NCBI GenBank assembly: GCA_018335875.1
Contig: JAGXRN010000015.1
Coordinates: 1 to 41,339 of the forward strand
Reading direction: 5' to 3'
Length of the DNA: 41,339 nucleotides
DNA from: Dethiobacter sp.
GTDB taxonomy: Bacteria > Bacillota > Dethiobacteria > Dethiobacterales > Dethiobacteraceae
The translations under genes were made by a program, and so were the position numbers. Shown piece by piece: positions 29,781-38,591 of this stretch. Every line of letters starts with the position of its first letter. Position 1 is the stretch's first letter. The notes under the pieces were generated by a model. That model was given only the letters and a program-made list of their open reading frames with translations, was not told where the DNA came from and did no database searches.

Positions 29781-31700
29781 CTATCGGGTTAATACAGGTT
29801 GTTCAATGCCAAGCGCCCTGCGTTTTGCCTCAATGTGGCCGATGATGGCCTGGGCGGCTTTTTGCGGGTCTTCTTCCACCAGCACACGGCCACCGGTCAG
29901 GCTTTCAATATCCTGAGTCAGTATTTTGGTAACCAGCGGGCTGCCTGTAACAGGAGGGACAGGGCCGAGGTGTGTAAGAAGGCCGAAAGCCACAGCGAAG
30001 ATGCCGTCGGCAACAGCTTTTTGTTCAAGGTACTCGGGGGCGGAAACAGCGACTGGCAGCTGGCTGGGGTCGACGCCAAGTGCATTGGCGATTGCTGTGA
30101 CTGCCACGCCGATACGCCCGATGTCTACACAGGAGCCAAAGTTTAATACCGGGGGGACACCCAGTGCCTTGCAGACGGCCTGCAGGCCTGCGCCGGCCTG
30201 TTCTGCGGCTTCGGGGAGCATAAGGGCATCAATTTGAGCAGCGCTGCTCATGCAGCCGGCAGTTATCACGAGGATGTCATTTTTGATGAGCTCTTTCATG
30301 ATTGTCAGTCCCTGGCTGTCATGGCCGTTGCGGGTGTTTGTGCAGCCTACTACGGCCACAATTCCTTTGATGGCGCCTTGTTTGACAGCGTCAAGCAGCG
30401 GGTCAAGGTTTCCACCTAACGCACCGAGAATAGACTCCACAGAGAAGCCGCCTACGGCTGCAGATTTATGAGTGGGAATGACAATATCTGTACCGCGGTG
30501 TTTAAAAGCTTCAATGGCCATTGTGATCAGTTCTTTGGCCTGCTCGGCTATCTTTTCCGGCTCATAATCTATATGGTCGGTTACACCTTCCATGCGCACC
30601 ACGCGGTCAACGGAGACAAGCTTGGTGTGGAAGCGGTCGGCAGCTGTTTTAAGGCCTGGTGTGGAGCAGTTCATATCCATCATCACCAGGTCGGCAGCAC
30701 CGGTGGCCACAATATATTCCTGGATCAGCCAGTTGCCAAGCTGACCGGCAAAACCGCCGGCGGTTGTTTCCTGGCGCTGCATCAGTTCCTGCCCGGTGCA
30801 CATTGAACCGTAAACCTTAATGCCTGTGGCGCCGGCAGCTTTGGCGAGTTCCTGCATTTCTTCACTTTGGGAGGCCTGAAGCACCGCAGTGGCAACAAGG
30901 GGCACGTGCCCGTGGGCTACTATATTTACTGTTTCAGTGTTGATGATGCCAAGGTCAGCTTCACTCTTTGTAATTTGCGGTGTGCCAAGCAGAATGTCCT
31001 GCAGGGTGATAGTGCCTATCAGGCCCATGTAGCCGGTGGCCAGCGACAGGCGCACGCTTGTCAGCAGCAAATCAACCGGGTCGGTATTAATGCTGGTCAT
31101 TGATTTAGTCATGGCGTCTCTTACTTCAGAGAGCACACCGCCGGGTACTACGCCAAGTTTTTCCCAGGCCTCAAGGCGTGTTGCGGGAGCGAATAGTTTT
31201 ACAAGGGCCAGTGGCTCGTCACTGCCTTTGCGCATTTCGGAGAGTATAACATCGGCTAGCTCTGTGGCCAACTCATTTGCAGGTTTAGTGTTGTCCAAGC
31301 CTACAACACCGGCTATTTCCCGAAGTTTACCTTCATCGGCAATTTTAAAAGGAGTTTTTCCGGCGGCGGTTGCTTTGATTGTCTTGGCAATTTCTTCGAG
31401 ATGGTGGCTGTAGGCTGCTGCACCGTGTGATGCCAGGCGGACAAGGTTGCGTGCCACAATGGTGTCGGCAGTGGCGCCGCAGATGCCCCGGGAAGCTTTG
31501 GCGGTAACGCGGCAGGGGCCGTGGCTGCAAAGCTGGCAGCAGACACCGGTCATGCCGAAGCCGCACTGGGGCTGTTGGTCCTCGTGGCGGTCAAAAATGG
31601 TACGCAAACCCATATCTGTTGTTCTTTCATACATCTCGTTAATGGAATCGTGGGCGGAATAGCAACCGGTGGCTGATGAACAGGATTGGCAATCTTTCAT
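29781..31700 (-). CDS. cooS: Nickel-iron CO dehydrogenase catalytic subunit CooS
   Basis: 639 residues, the usual length. N-terminal cluster cysteines: CGFGMTGVCCQLCSHGPC (about residues 46-63). Active-site C-cluster regions include the GCTNTRNGHDSQ motif, ITAGCMSS and GSCVDIGRIG. The enzyme interconverts CO and CO2 in the cytoplasm. With cooF and an FAD oxidoreductase and no acetyl-CoA synthase gene here, this is a monofunctional type that feeds electrons to pyridine nucleotides or helps balance redox, not the Wood-Ljungdahl complex itself (inference). No CooC, CooJ or CooT nickel-insertion genes lie in the window. Start ATG behind AAGGAGGAG. Confidence 0.96.
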   Translation of the reverse strand: MKDCQSCSSATGCYSAHDSINEMYERTTDMGLRTIFDRHEDQQPQCGFGMTGVCCQLCSHGPCRVTAKASRGICGATADTIVARNLVRLASHGAAAYSHHLEEIAKTIKATAAGKTPFKIADEGKLREIAGVVGLDNTKPANELATELADVILSEMRKGSDEPLALVKLFAPATRLEAWEKLGVVPGGVLSEVRDAMTKSMTSINTDPVDLLLTSVRLSLATGYMGLIGTITLQDILLGTPQITKSEADLGIINTETVNIVAHGHVPLVATAVLQASQSEEMQELAKAAGATGIKVYGSMCTGQELMQRQETTAGGFAGQLGNWLIQEYIVATGAADLVMMDMNCSTPGLKTAADRFHTKLVSVDRVVRMEGVTDHIDYEPEKIAEQAKELITMAIEAFKHRGTDIVIPTHKSAAVGGFSVESILGALGGNLDPLLDAVKQGAIKGIVAVVGCTNTRNGHDSQGLTIMKELIKNDILVITAGCMSSAAQIDALMLPEAAEQAGAGLQAVCKALGVPPVLNFGSCVDIGRIGVAVTAIANALGVDPSQLPVAVSAPEYLEQKAVADGIFAVAFGLLTHLGPVPPVTGSPLVTKILTQDIESLTGGRVLVEEDPQKAAQAIIGHIEAKRRALGIEQPVLTR

Positions 31701-31945
31701 TTACTGTACTCCTCCTTAAATTGTATGGATTATAATTTTCTGCACTATAGAAGGCGGCCGTCCCTCTGTTTTTGATTATCACTTAAAATCATACACGTGC
31801 ACTATGATATATGTCACATCTACGAAATAAATTTTTTGTCGGATGTATTTTCACTGCTTCGCACTTTTTAATTACTAAAATTAATGATAATATTAAGTCA
31901 GTGAAATTATCGGTACTGAAATCAGGCACAAAGCGAGGGGAAAAA

Positions 31946-33325
31946 GTGACAAATGTTCTGCTGCTCATAATTGCATTAACGGCGCTGGTTAACCTGGGAC
32001 TTGTGATAAAAATGGCTGGCAACAGAAGTGGAAGAGAGTGGGAGCATTCTTTTAAAGCAAAGCTTGAGGCAATCGAGCAGAACCAGCTTAAGGTTGACAG
32101 TATTGTCCGGGAAGAAATGGCTAGAAACAGGGATGAAGCTGTAAAAAGCGCCAGGGAGGCACGGGAGGAATTTAGCGGTTCTCTCAGAGCTTTTGGCGAC
32201 TCTGTTTCCAGGAGGATGTCTGAAATAGCCGGCCTGCAAAAAGATCAACTGGAGACTTTTACACTTGCTTTAAACAGGCTCACTGATACAAATGAGCAAA
32301 AGCTTGATAAAATGCGGGAGACAATGGAGCAGAAAGTAGAAGCACTGCGTGGTGCTGTGGAGGACAAGCTCAAGTTGCTCCAGGATGACAACAGTCAAAA
32401 GCTGGAACAAATGAGGGCCACGGTGGATGAGAAGCTGCACGCAACACTGGAAAAAAGGCTTGGCGAGTCGTTTAAACTGGTTAGTGAGCGCTTGGAACTG
32501 GTCCACCAGGGGCTTGGCGAAATGCAGACACTGGCCACCGGGGTTGGCGACCTGAAAAAGGTGCTTACCAATGTGAGGGCACGGGGCACGCTGGGCGAAA
32601 TACAGCTGGAGAGCATCCTGGAACAGATCCTTTCCCCTGAGCAGTACGCAAAAAATGTTGCCACAAGAATTGGCTCCACTGAAAGGGTGGAATTTGCCAT
32701 CAGGCTCCCCGGCCGCGGCAGAGAAAGCGAGAGCGTCTGGCTGCCCCTTGATTCAAAGTTTCCGCTTGAGGACTACCAGAGGTTAATGGATGCTTTTGAG
32801 CAGGCTAACCCGGTGGCGGCGGAAGAAGCAGCAAGGCAGATAGAAGCAAGCATCAAAATGTCGGCACGGTCAATTCGTGATAAATACCTTGATCCGCCAA
32901 ACACCACTGATTTTGGTATCATGTTTTTGCCTGTTGAGGGATTGTACGCCGAGGTGCTAAGGAGACCGGGGCTATTTGAAACTCTGCAGCGTGATTTCAG
33001 GGTGATTTTGACAGGCCCCACAACTCTGGCGGCACTGCTGAACAGCCTGCAGATGGGGTTTAAAACACTTGCCATCGAAAAAAGATCCAGCGAAGTGTGG
33101 GAATTGCTTGGCGCGATTAAAACGGAATTTGGCAAATTTGGCGACATACTTAGTAAAACACATAAAAAACTGCAGGAAGTGAGCAACACCATCGAGGATG
33201 CCGGTAAAAAGTCACGCACCATTGAACGCAAGCTGAGGAATGTTCAGGAACTGCCTGTCCCGGAAGCTGTTAACCTGCTTGGCGTCGGGGAGTTTGATAC
33301 TGATGCCGATGACGAAGCAGGTTAA
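31946..33325 (+). CDS. rmuC: RmuC-family DNA recombination protein
   Basis: 459 residues from GTG 31946 (GAGGGG ten bases upstream), starting with a membrane anchor (NVLLLIIALTALVNLGLVI). A long coiled coil of about 160 residues follows (KLEAIEQNQLKV to KLLQDDNSQKLEQ), then the RmuC nuclease-like domain: TLGEIQLESILEQIL, PLDSKFPLEDYQRLMDA, FLPVEGLYAEVL and LLNSLQMGF. RmuC limits inversions at short repeats. An ATG at 31811 is in frame but has no ribosome binding site and would put extra residues before the anchor. 31701-31945 is otherwise without a gene. Confidence 0.9.
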   Translation: MTNVLLLIIALTALVNLGLVIKMAGNRSGREWEHSFKAKLEAIEQNQLKVDSIVREEMARNRDEAVKSAREAREEFSGSLRAFGDSVSRRMSEIAGLQKDQLETFTLALNRLTDTNEQKLDKMRETMEQKVEALRGAVEDKLKLLQDDNSQKLEQMRATVDEKLHATLEKRLGESFKLVSERLELVHQGLGEMQTLATGVGDLKKVLTNVRARGTLGEIQLESILEQILSPEQYAKNVATRIGSTERVEFAIRLPGRGRESESVWLPLDSKFPLEDYQRLMDAFEQANPVAAEEAARQIEASIKMSARSIRDKYLDPPNTTDFGIMFLPVEGLYAEVLRRPGLFETLQRDFRVILTGPTTLAALLNSLQMGFKTLAIEKRSSEVWELLGAIKTEFGKFGDILSKTHKKLQEVSNTIEDAGKKSRTIERKLRNVQELPVPEAVNLLGVGEFDTDADDEAG

Positions 33326-33426
33326 ATAAGTGCTTTCTTCACATAATCTCCACATTGTCTACATCAGTTTTACACAAATTTGCGGTAAGATAAGGTTGTA
33401 CTTAAAAAAGCAGAGGAGGTGACAGT

Positions 33427-33798
33427 ATGAAAAAAGGTTTGATTTTAACAATTGTGGCTGTGCTGATACTGGCTATTGCAGTGCCTGTGGCGATGGCGTC
33501 GCTGGCAGACAGCGATAAAGCAGAGCTGGAAGGCCTTTACCGGCAGCAACACCAGTTGCGCCTGCAGATTCTCCAGAAGCAGGCGGATTTTGGCCTGATG
33601 GATCAGGAGCAGGCTGCGGCAATGCGTGAGCGTATGGAGCAGCAGTGGAAAATACGCGAGCAGAAAATGGCCGAAGGTGACTACTTCTATGGCCGGATGG
33701 GCCGCCGGGGCGGATTTAAAGGTTTCCGCCAGGGAGGCGGTTGCGGCAACTGTCCGGTACAACCTCAAGAACAAAGTGCTGCACAAACTTCTTTATAA
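33427..33798 (+). CDS. Secreted DUF2680/YckD-like small protein
   Basis: 123 residues. Signal peptide with basic start MKKGLILTIVAVLILAIAV and a likely cleavage after AMA near residue 24, then a helical, Gln- and Glu-rich body (YRQQHQLRLQILQKQADFG) and a Gly/Arg-rich end with CGNC. The pattern of two helices and a glycine tail matches DUF2680 proteins of Firmicutes, of unknown function. AGAGGAGGTGACAGT precedes ATG 33427. Upstream of a two-component system, with a terminator in between. Confidence 0.7.
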   Translation: MKKGLILTIVAVLILAIAVPVAMASLADSDKAELEGLYRQQHQLRLQILQKQADFGLMDQEQAAAMRERMEQQWKIREQKMAEGDYFYGRMGRRGGFKGFRQGGGCGNCPVQPQEQSAAQTSL

Positions 33799-33806
33799 AA
33801 CGGCAG

Positions 33807-33826
33807 GCCGAAGCTAAAGCTTCGGC
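33807..33826. terminator. Hairpin terminator after the DUF2680-like gene
   Basis: GCCGAAGCT (33807-33815) pairs with AGCTTCGGC (33818-33826), two-base loop, followed by TCTTCCCTT. The gene ends at 33798. Confidence 0.7.
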
Positions 33827-33837
33827 TCTTCCCTTAT

Positions 33838-33937
33838 TTGGGGCCATTAAATGTTCGAATATATTTGGGGACATTCCTCGACCCAATTTATGAGCCCTCT
33901 TCAGAGGTGTGTCCCATACCTTGTTACCTGACCCCAA
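33838..33937. repeat. Possible mobile-element remnant with inverted TTGGGG/CCCCAA ends
   Basis: TTGGGG (33838-33843) and CCCCAA (33932-33937) face each other across about 90 bases, and inside GGGACA (33868-33873) faces TGTCCC (33910-33915). No coding is visible in this gap before the response regulator. I have no match for it. Confidence 0.3.
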
Positions 33938-33995
33938 GTTTTCTTTCTTTTTATTCTTCGCTGTTTTATAATGACCTTATATAGCGGGGGTGAGC

Positions 33996-34694
33996 ATGTT
34001 GGAAAAAATTCTGGTCGTGGATGATGAAAAAAAAATAGCCCAGGTAATCAGGGCCTACCTGGAGAAAGACGGTTTTTATGTTGTGACAATCCATGATGGG
34101 CGCGAGGCGCTGCTGTTGGCCGAAGAAAGCGGTTTCGACCTGTTGATTCTTGACCTGATGCTGCCGTCGCTAACCGGTGAGGAAGTATGCAAACGTCTAA
34201 GGCGGGCAGGAAACGCTATCCCCATCATTATGCTTACCGCCAAAGGCGCGGAGGAAGAAAGAATTCAGGGACTGGGGCTTGGCGCCGACGATTACATGGT
34301 GAAGCCGTTTAGTCCCGGTGAGTTGGTGGCAAGGGTGCATGCGGTGCTCCGCCGGTTCAGACATGTAAAGGCAGGCGTCCTGGCTGACCTTTTGGAGTAT
34401 GCCGGTGGGGATCTGACAATCGACACTTTGCGTCATCATGTAACTTATTGCGGAGAGAGACTTGAACTGACAGCCACAGAGTATAAATTACTTGCCACCA
34501 TGGCCAGGACTCCCGGCAGGGTATACACCCGCGGTGAACTGCTGGAAATTGCCCAGGGAGCGCTGCCGACCGGGTTTGACCGCACCATTGACAGTCATAT
34601 CAAGAACCTGAGACAGAAACTGGAGCCTAAACCGGAACAGCCGCGGTTTATCAGGACTGTATACGGTGTCGGTTATAAGTTTGAGGGTGAATAG
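33996..34694 (+). CDS. OmpR/PhoB-type response regulator
   Basis: Receiver domain with acidic pair VVDDE, phosphoacceptor Asp53 (LLILDLMLPS), conserved Thr in MLTAKG and Lys in YMVKPFSPGE, then a winged-helix DNA-binding domain (LTATEYKLLATMARTPGRVY, FDRTIDSHIKNLRQKL). 232 residues from ATG 33996; a GTG at 33990 is an alternative start but overlaps the ribosome binding site GGGGGTG. One base separates its stop from the sensor kinase start, so the two are coupled. Confidence 0.93.
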   Translation: MLEKILVVDDEKKIAQVIRAYLEKDGFYVVTIHDGREALLLAEESGFDLLILDLMLPSLTGEEVCKRLRRAGNAIPIIMLTAKGAEEERIQGLGLGADDYMVKPFSPGELVARVHAVLRRFRHVKAGVLADLLEYAGGDLTIDTLRHHVTYCGERLELTATEYKLLATMARTPGRVYTRGELLEIAQGALPTGFDRTIDSHIKNLRQKLEPKPEQPRFIRTVYGVGYKFEGE

Positions 34695-34695
34695 C

Positions 34696-36057
34696 ATGAA
34701 AAAAAGTATTAGCCATAGGCTTACCCTGGCCATGGTCACCTTGGCCGTGGGAGGCATTATCCTCACAGCTCTTCTGACCAACCTGGCGCTGGACTGGAAT
34801 TTTCGCCGTTATCTGCGCAGCACTCAGGAAGCACAAAACCGCAGGATTGTGGAGACTTTGGCCGAGCTTTACAGTGAAGCCACGTCCTGGCTTGCAGTGA
34901 CGCGTTCAACCCGGCATGTAGGCACAACAACCGGCACACAGATTCGCGTCTTTGATATGCAAAACCAGCTGATAGCCGATTCACTTACCGGCATGATGCA
35001 GAGCATGCAGGGCAGGCACTGGCAGAGAGCCCAGGAGCAGCGCGGGAATACCTACTCTTATCCTCTCTTTATAAATGAGCAGCGCATCGGCACAGTTGAA
35101 ATAACCCACCTTGGACAGGTGGGTTTATGGAGCGGAGAAGCTCTGTTTTTCCGGCGTACAGTGAACCAGACCATGCTTGTCACGGGACTGGGGATTATCC
35201 TGATAGCAGCACTGGCCGGAAATATTCTTTCACGCCGTATGACAAGGCGCCTGGAAAATATGACAGAGGCCGCCGAAAAGCTGGGACGGGGTGATTTCAG
35301 CGCACGAACCGCCGTGGATGGTGAGGATGAGCTGGCGGTGCTGGGTGAAACGATGAACAGGATGGCTTCACGGCTTGAAGAGCAAACGGCCTTACGTAAA
35401 AAGCTGACAGGCGATATCTCCCATGAACTGCGCACGCCCCTTACAGCGATACAAAGCTTTATAGAGGCTTTCCTGGACAGTGTGATGCATGCTGACGAAG
35501 AAAATCTGCAGGCTGTGCTGGGAGAGACACACCGCCTTGCCCAGCTTGTAAACGACCTGCAGGAATTGTCAAACGCTGAATGCCGAGACCGTGACATCAG
35601 CCTGAACATTCTTAACCTAAACAGTCTGGTGGCACTGGAGGCAGAACGGACCAGGCCCCTTTTCAGGCAAAAGGGTATTGAACTTGTGATAGAGGATGGC
35701 GGCCAAAGCATTGAATGCCGCGCCGATGAATTACTGCTTGGCAGGGTACTTGGCAATTTACTGGTTAATGCCTGGAAATACACGCCGGCAGGCGGCAGGG
35801 TAACTGTGGCTACATTCAGTCAGGATGATAGGGCCGGGTTTACTGTGTCCGATACTGGTGAGGGGATAGAGGAGGAGCATTTGCCTTATATATTTGAACG
35901 CTTCTACCGTGCAGACCCCTCACGGTCCAGGACTACCGGAGGCTCAGGCATTGGCCTGGCAATAGTGCTGGAATTGGTGCAGGCCATGGGCGGCGCCATT
36001 GATGTTGAAAGTACGCCCGGCCAGGGGAGCACTTTTCGGGTTACTCTGCAGGTTTAA
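34696..36057 (+). CDS. Sensor histidine kinase paired with the OmpR-type regulator
   Basis: 453 residues. Membrane segment about 13-30, extracytoplasmic region about 35-155, second segment 158-177, HAMP domain, phospho-His243 in GDISHELRTPLTAIQSF, then an HATPase domain with N box LGNLLVNAWKYTP, DTGEGI and GGSGIGLAIV. The signal is unknown; the sensor part has no obvious ligand motif. Neighbouring genes (secreted DUF2680 protein upstream, Gate-type membrane pair convergent) give no clear clue to targets. Overlaps the convergent membrane gene by 17 bases at its 3' end. Confidence 0.93.
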   Translation: MKKSISHRLTLAMVTLAVGGIILTALLTNLALDWNFRRYLRSTQEAQNRRIVETLAELYSEATSWLAVTRSTRHVGTTTGTQIRVFDMQNQLIADSLTGMMQSMQGRHWQRAQEQRGNTYSYPLFINEQRIGTVEITHLGQVGLWSGEALFFRRTVNQTMLVTGLGIILIAALAGNILSRRMTRRLENMTEAAEKLGRGDFSARTAVDGEDELAVLGETMNRMASRLEEQTALRKKLTGDISHELRTPLTAIQSFIEAFLDSVMHADEENLQAVLGETHRLAQLVNDLQELSNAECRDRDISLNILNLNSLVALEAERTRPLFRQKGIELVIEDGGQSIECRADELLLGRVLGNLLVNAWKYTPAGGRVTVATFSQDDRAGFTVSDTGEGIEEEHLPYIFERFYRADPSRSRTTGGSGIGLAIVLELVQAMGGAIDVESTPGQGSTFRVTLQV

Positions 36058-36520
36058 GGCCTCGGGTTGCATCAGTGGACACTGCTTTGCGGTCAAGATA
36101 CCAGGCTACTGCTTTGGTGACAACAAAGGCCAGGACAAAACGCAACGGGAAGAGTATGAAGATGTTGGCTCCCAGGGCACCCATTACCAGATTGTCTTCG
36201 ATGATGCTGTGGTTAAAGGCTAAAAAAACACCGCAGAGCGCCAGATCCCTTTTGTTTAACAAGCCCTGCCTGCTGTATTCGAGAAATATGGCAGCTCCGT
36301 AAAAAATGCCGATAAAAAGTCCCACAATCAGAGGAAAAGAAGCCTGTGGAGACAGGTTTAGCGAACGCGGCAGCCACCCGAGAAGGGTAGAGACTTTCTC
36401 AAGCAATTTGTAGCGGGCGGCATATTCAATCATAATCATAATTGGCACAAGTATCATTGTCAGGCCAAGCAGAGTGGTAATACCGGTACGCAGCGATTCA
36501 GTGATAATTGCAATAATCAA
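36041..36520 (-). CDS. Nucleoside-recognition (Gate) domain membrane protein, second of a pair
   Basis: About 159 residues starting at TTG 36518-36520, eight bases after GGAGG; a TTG at 36535 is also in frame but overlaps that site. Four or five membrane segments; GLTMILVPIMIMIEYAA and PLIVGLFIGIFYGAAIFLEY show the Gate-domain pattern shared with SpmA, SpmB and nucleoside transporters. It overlaps or abuts the preceding gene (stop at 36525), so the two are translated together as likely two halves of a transporter or spore-maturation-like complex. No substrate can be assigned. Confidence 0.75.
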   Translation of the reverse strand: MIIAIITESLRTGITTLLGLTMILVPIMIMIEYAARYKLLEKVSTLLGWLPRSLNLSPQASFPLIVGLFIGIFYGAAIFLEYSRQGLLNKRDLALCGVFLAFNHSIIEDNLVMGALGANIFILFPLRFVLAFVVTKAVAWYLDRKAVSTDATRGLKPAE

Positions 36521-36524
36521 GGCT

Positions 36525-36995
36525 TTAACCTCCAAAGACTATCAATATTATGTTTAGTATGAAACCAAAGACCAAGGCTCCTCCAATGCGCAAAAGCATG
36601 GACACCAGGGGGGAGAGGCCTGTAAACTTAAGCACGGGCGATTCCATCAGGAGCGAGTGGCAGGTTAAAATCATCAGGCCAATGACAGTAATCTGCCGTG
36701 CGGAAAGTGACAGCACTGCAATTGCTCCCACTGCTGCGTAGAAGTTGACAAAAAAACCAAGCAGCAGGGGAAGTGCAGCTTCACCGGGCAGCCCGAAGAT
36801 TCTCAGCAGCGGCCCAAATACTGCAGCTACAGTTACCAGCCAGCCCAGCCTGTCAAGTGCCACCAAAACAATTGTTACAGGAATTACTATTTTTGAGAGT
36901 AAAAGAACAGTCTTTAAAGCTTTAAGAGTTCCTTTAAGGGCGGGCTCGAGATAGTACTTGATGTTTTTAGAGTGTTGCTGCGAGGCGTTTTGCAA
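36525..36995 (-). CDS. Nucleoside-recognition (Gate) domain membrane protein, first of a pair
   Basis: 156 residues from TTG 36993-36995 with AGGAGGG seven bases upstream. Basic N-terminus, then about four membrane segments (LKTVLLLSKIVIPVTIVLVAL, ALPLLLGFFVNFYAAVGAIA). Like its partner downstream it resembles the SpmA/SpmB-type Gate proteins. The pair sits between a sensor kinase and selA but on the opposite strand to both. Confidence 0.75.
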   Translation of the reverse strand: MQNASQQHSKNIKYYLEPALKGTLKALKTVLLLSKIVIPVTIVLVALDRLGWLVTVAAVFGPLLRIFGLPGEAALPLLLGFFVNFYAAVGAIAVLSLSARQITVIGLMILTCHSLLMESPVLKFTGLSPLVSMLLRIGGALVFGFILNIILIVFGG

Positions 36996-37079
36996 GGCCG
37001 TCCCTCCTGAATAATTATAATCTTTTTCTTATTCTTCTATGTGAGTTTAAATCCTCTAGAAAAGGCAATTTTCTTTCCG

Positions 37080-37102
37080 CCGGCCCGGGCTAATGCCCGG
37101 CC
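37080..37102. terminator. GC-rich hairpin upstream of selA
   Basis: GGCCCGGGC and GCCCGGCC pair around TAAT with a one-base bulge (about 37082-37102). It lies just upstream of the selA -35 box and may insulate selA from upstream transcripts; no long T tract is seen. Confidence 0.45.
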
Positions 37103-37105
37103 TTC

Positions 37106-37134
37106 TTGCTTTAAATTGGTAAACCAGATATAAT
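37106..37134 (+). promoter_or_regulatory. Sigma-A promoter of the selA-selB-selD operon
   Basis: TTGCTT (37106-37111), 17-base spacer, TATAAT (37129-37134), 50 bases before the selA start. Confidence 0.75.
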
Positions 37135-37184
37135 AAAGCAAGAAAAAACAAGGAAAATAGCTAGTAAGGCGGCAGGTGAAAAAA

Positions 37185-38591
37185 ATGGCTGAAAACTGGC
37201 GGCAGCACCATCTCAGATCTTTACCCGCTGTAGATGTGGTTGTAAACATATACCACAGAGAATACAGTGCCACTCGCTACCCTCACTCCCTGCTGGTGAG
37301 CGTTGTCCAGGAAATTGTGGCGGGTTTGCGCCGGCAGATCTTGGCTGCCTCCGGGGATGAGGAACTGACAGGCCTCCCTGTGACGCCTGAAAAAGTGGCG
37401 TTTTGGGTTGACAGCAATCTGAGGAAGATGGAAAAGCCGTCACTGCGCCGGGTTATTAACGCTACGGGGACGGTGCTGCATACAAATATGGGGCGGGCGC
37501 CGCTGGCTGCAGCAGCCCGTCAGGCTATGGCTGACGCTGCCGGCTTTTGCAATCTGGAACTTGATTTGGAAGAGGGCCGGCGGGGTTCGCGCCACAGCCA
37601 TATTGAGGACATTCTAATCAGCCTGACGGGGGCGGAGGCAGCCTGCGTGGTCAACAATAACGCTGCTGCTGTGATGCTCTGCCTGAACACCGTGGCAGCA
37701 GGCAAAAAAGTTGTTGTATCCCGCGGAGAACTGGTGGAGATAGGCGGCAGTTTCCGTATACCCGATGTAATGACAGCGAGCGGTGCACGCCTGCTTGAAG
37801 TAGGAACTACAAACAAAACTCCCCCCGCCGACTACAGGCGAGCCATAGATGAAGAGACGGCACTCCTTTTAAAAGTACATACCAGCAATTTTAAGGTGGT
37901 GGGCTTTACCGCCGCTGTGGATACTGAGGAATTAGTGGTCATTGGCAGGGAGCACGGGCTCCCTGTGATGGAGGATCTCGGCAGCGGCCTTTTGGTTGAC
38001 CTTTCAGGCTTTGGCCTTAACAGGGAGCCTCTGGTATCTGAACGTATCGAAGCGGGAGTTGATCTGCTTACCTTAAGCGGGGACAAGCTGCTGGGAGGGC
38101 CGCAGGCCGGCCTGATTTTAGGCAGGAGTGAACTGGTGGAACGTGTGAAAAAGAACCAATTAATGAGAGCCCTCAGGCCTGATAAGGTTACACTGGCCGC
38201 GCTTGAGGCTACACTGCGTGTTTACAGGTTCGGCGATCCGCTGCGTGAAATACCTGTACTGGCGATGTTAACCGCTTCCCCTCCGTTGCTGAAGGTACGT
38301 GCAGAGCGCCTGGCTAAACTTCTGCATGAGCACTGCAACGAAGCGTATACCCTGGATGTGGCTGAGGATTATTCATATGTGGGCGGCGGTGCCATGCCGC
38401 TGACCAGGCTTTTAACTTATGTTTTGGCTATCAAGCCAAAAAGTGCTTCACTGTCTGAATGGGTGCGAAAACTCCGCACAGGAGACCCGGTGCTTGTGGG
38501 CAGGGTGCAGGATGACCGCCTGCTGCTTGATTTGCGCACTGTTGCTGAAGATGAAGAAGAAGAGGTGATCCGGTGCCTCATGTCATTATAG
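37185..38591 (+). CDS. selA: L-seryl-tRNA(Sec) selenium transferase SelA
   Basis: 468 residues from ATG 37185 (GCAGGTG upstream; a GTG at 37176 is the ribosome binding site itself). Family blocks: SLRRVINATGTVLHTNMGRA, NLELDLEEGRRGSRHSH, VVNNNAAAVML, VHTSNFKVVGFT and the pyridoxal-phosphate lysine in LTLSGDKLLGGPQAG (Lys301). It converts Ser-tRNA(Sec) to Sec-tRNA(Sec) using selenophosphate from SelD. The end overlaps selB by 19 bases. Confidence 0.97.
   Translation: MAENWRQHHLRSLPAVDVVVNIYHREYSATRYPHSLLVSVVQEIVAGLRRQILAASGDEELTGLPVTPEKVAFWVDSNLRKMEKPSLRRVINATGTVLHTNMGRAPLAAAARQAMADAAGFCNLELDLEEGRRGSRHSHIEDILISLTGAEAACVVNNNAAAVMLCLNTVAAGKKVVVSRGELVEIGGSFRIPDVMTASGARLLEVGTTNKTPPADYRRAIDEETALLLKVHTSNFKVVGFTAAVDTEELVVIGREHGLPVMEDLGSGLLVDLSGFGLNREPLVSERIEAGVDLLTLSGDKLLGGPQAGLILGRSELVERVKKNQLMRALRPDKVTLAALEATLRVYRFGDPLREIPVLAMLTASPPLLKVRAERLAKLLHEHCNEAYTLDVAEDYSYVGGGAMPLTRLLTYVLAIKPKSASLSEWVRKLRTGDPVLVGRVQDDRLLLDLRTVAEDEEEEVIRCLMSL

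Noticed and set aside
29799..31413. Several plus-strand frames of 60-125 codons opposite cooS
   Set aside because: Shadows of the strongly conserved cooS frame in GC-rich third-position sequence; no starts with ribosome binding sites.
35058..35783. 241-codon minus-strand frame opposite the sensor kinase
   Set aside because: Ser/Arg-rich shadow translation of the HAMP and HisKA region; the plus-strand kinase motifs are unambiguous.
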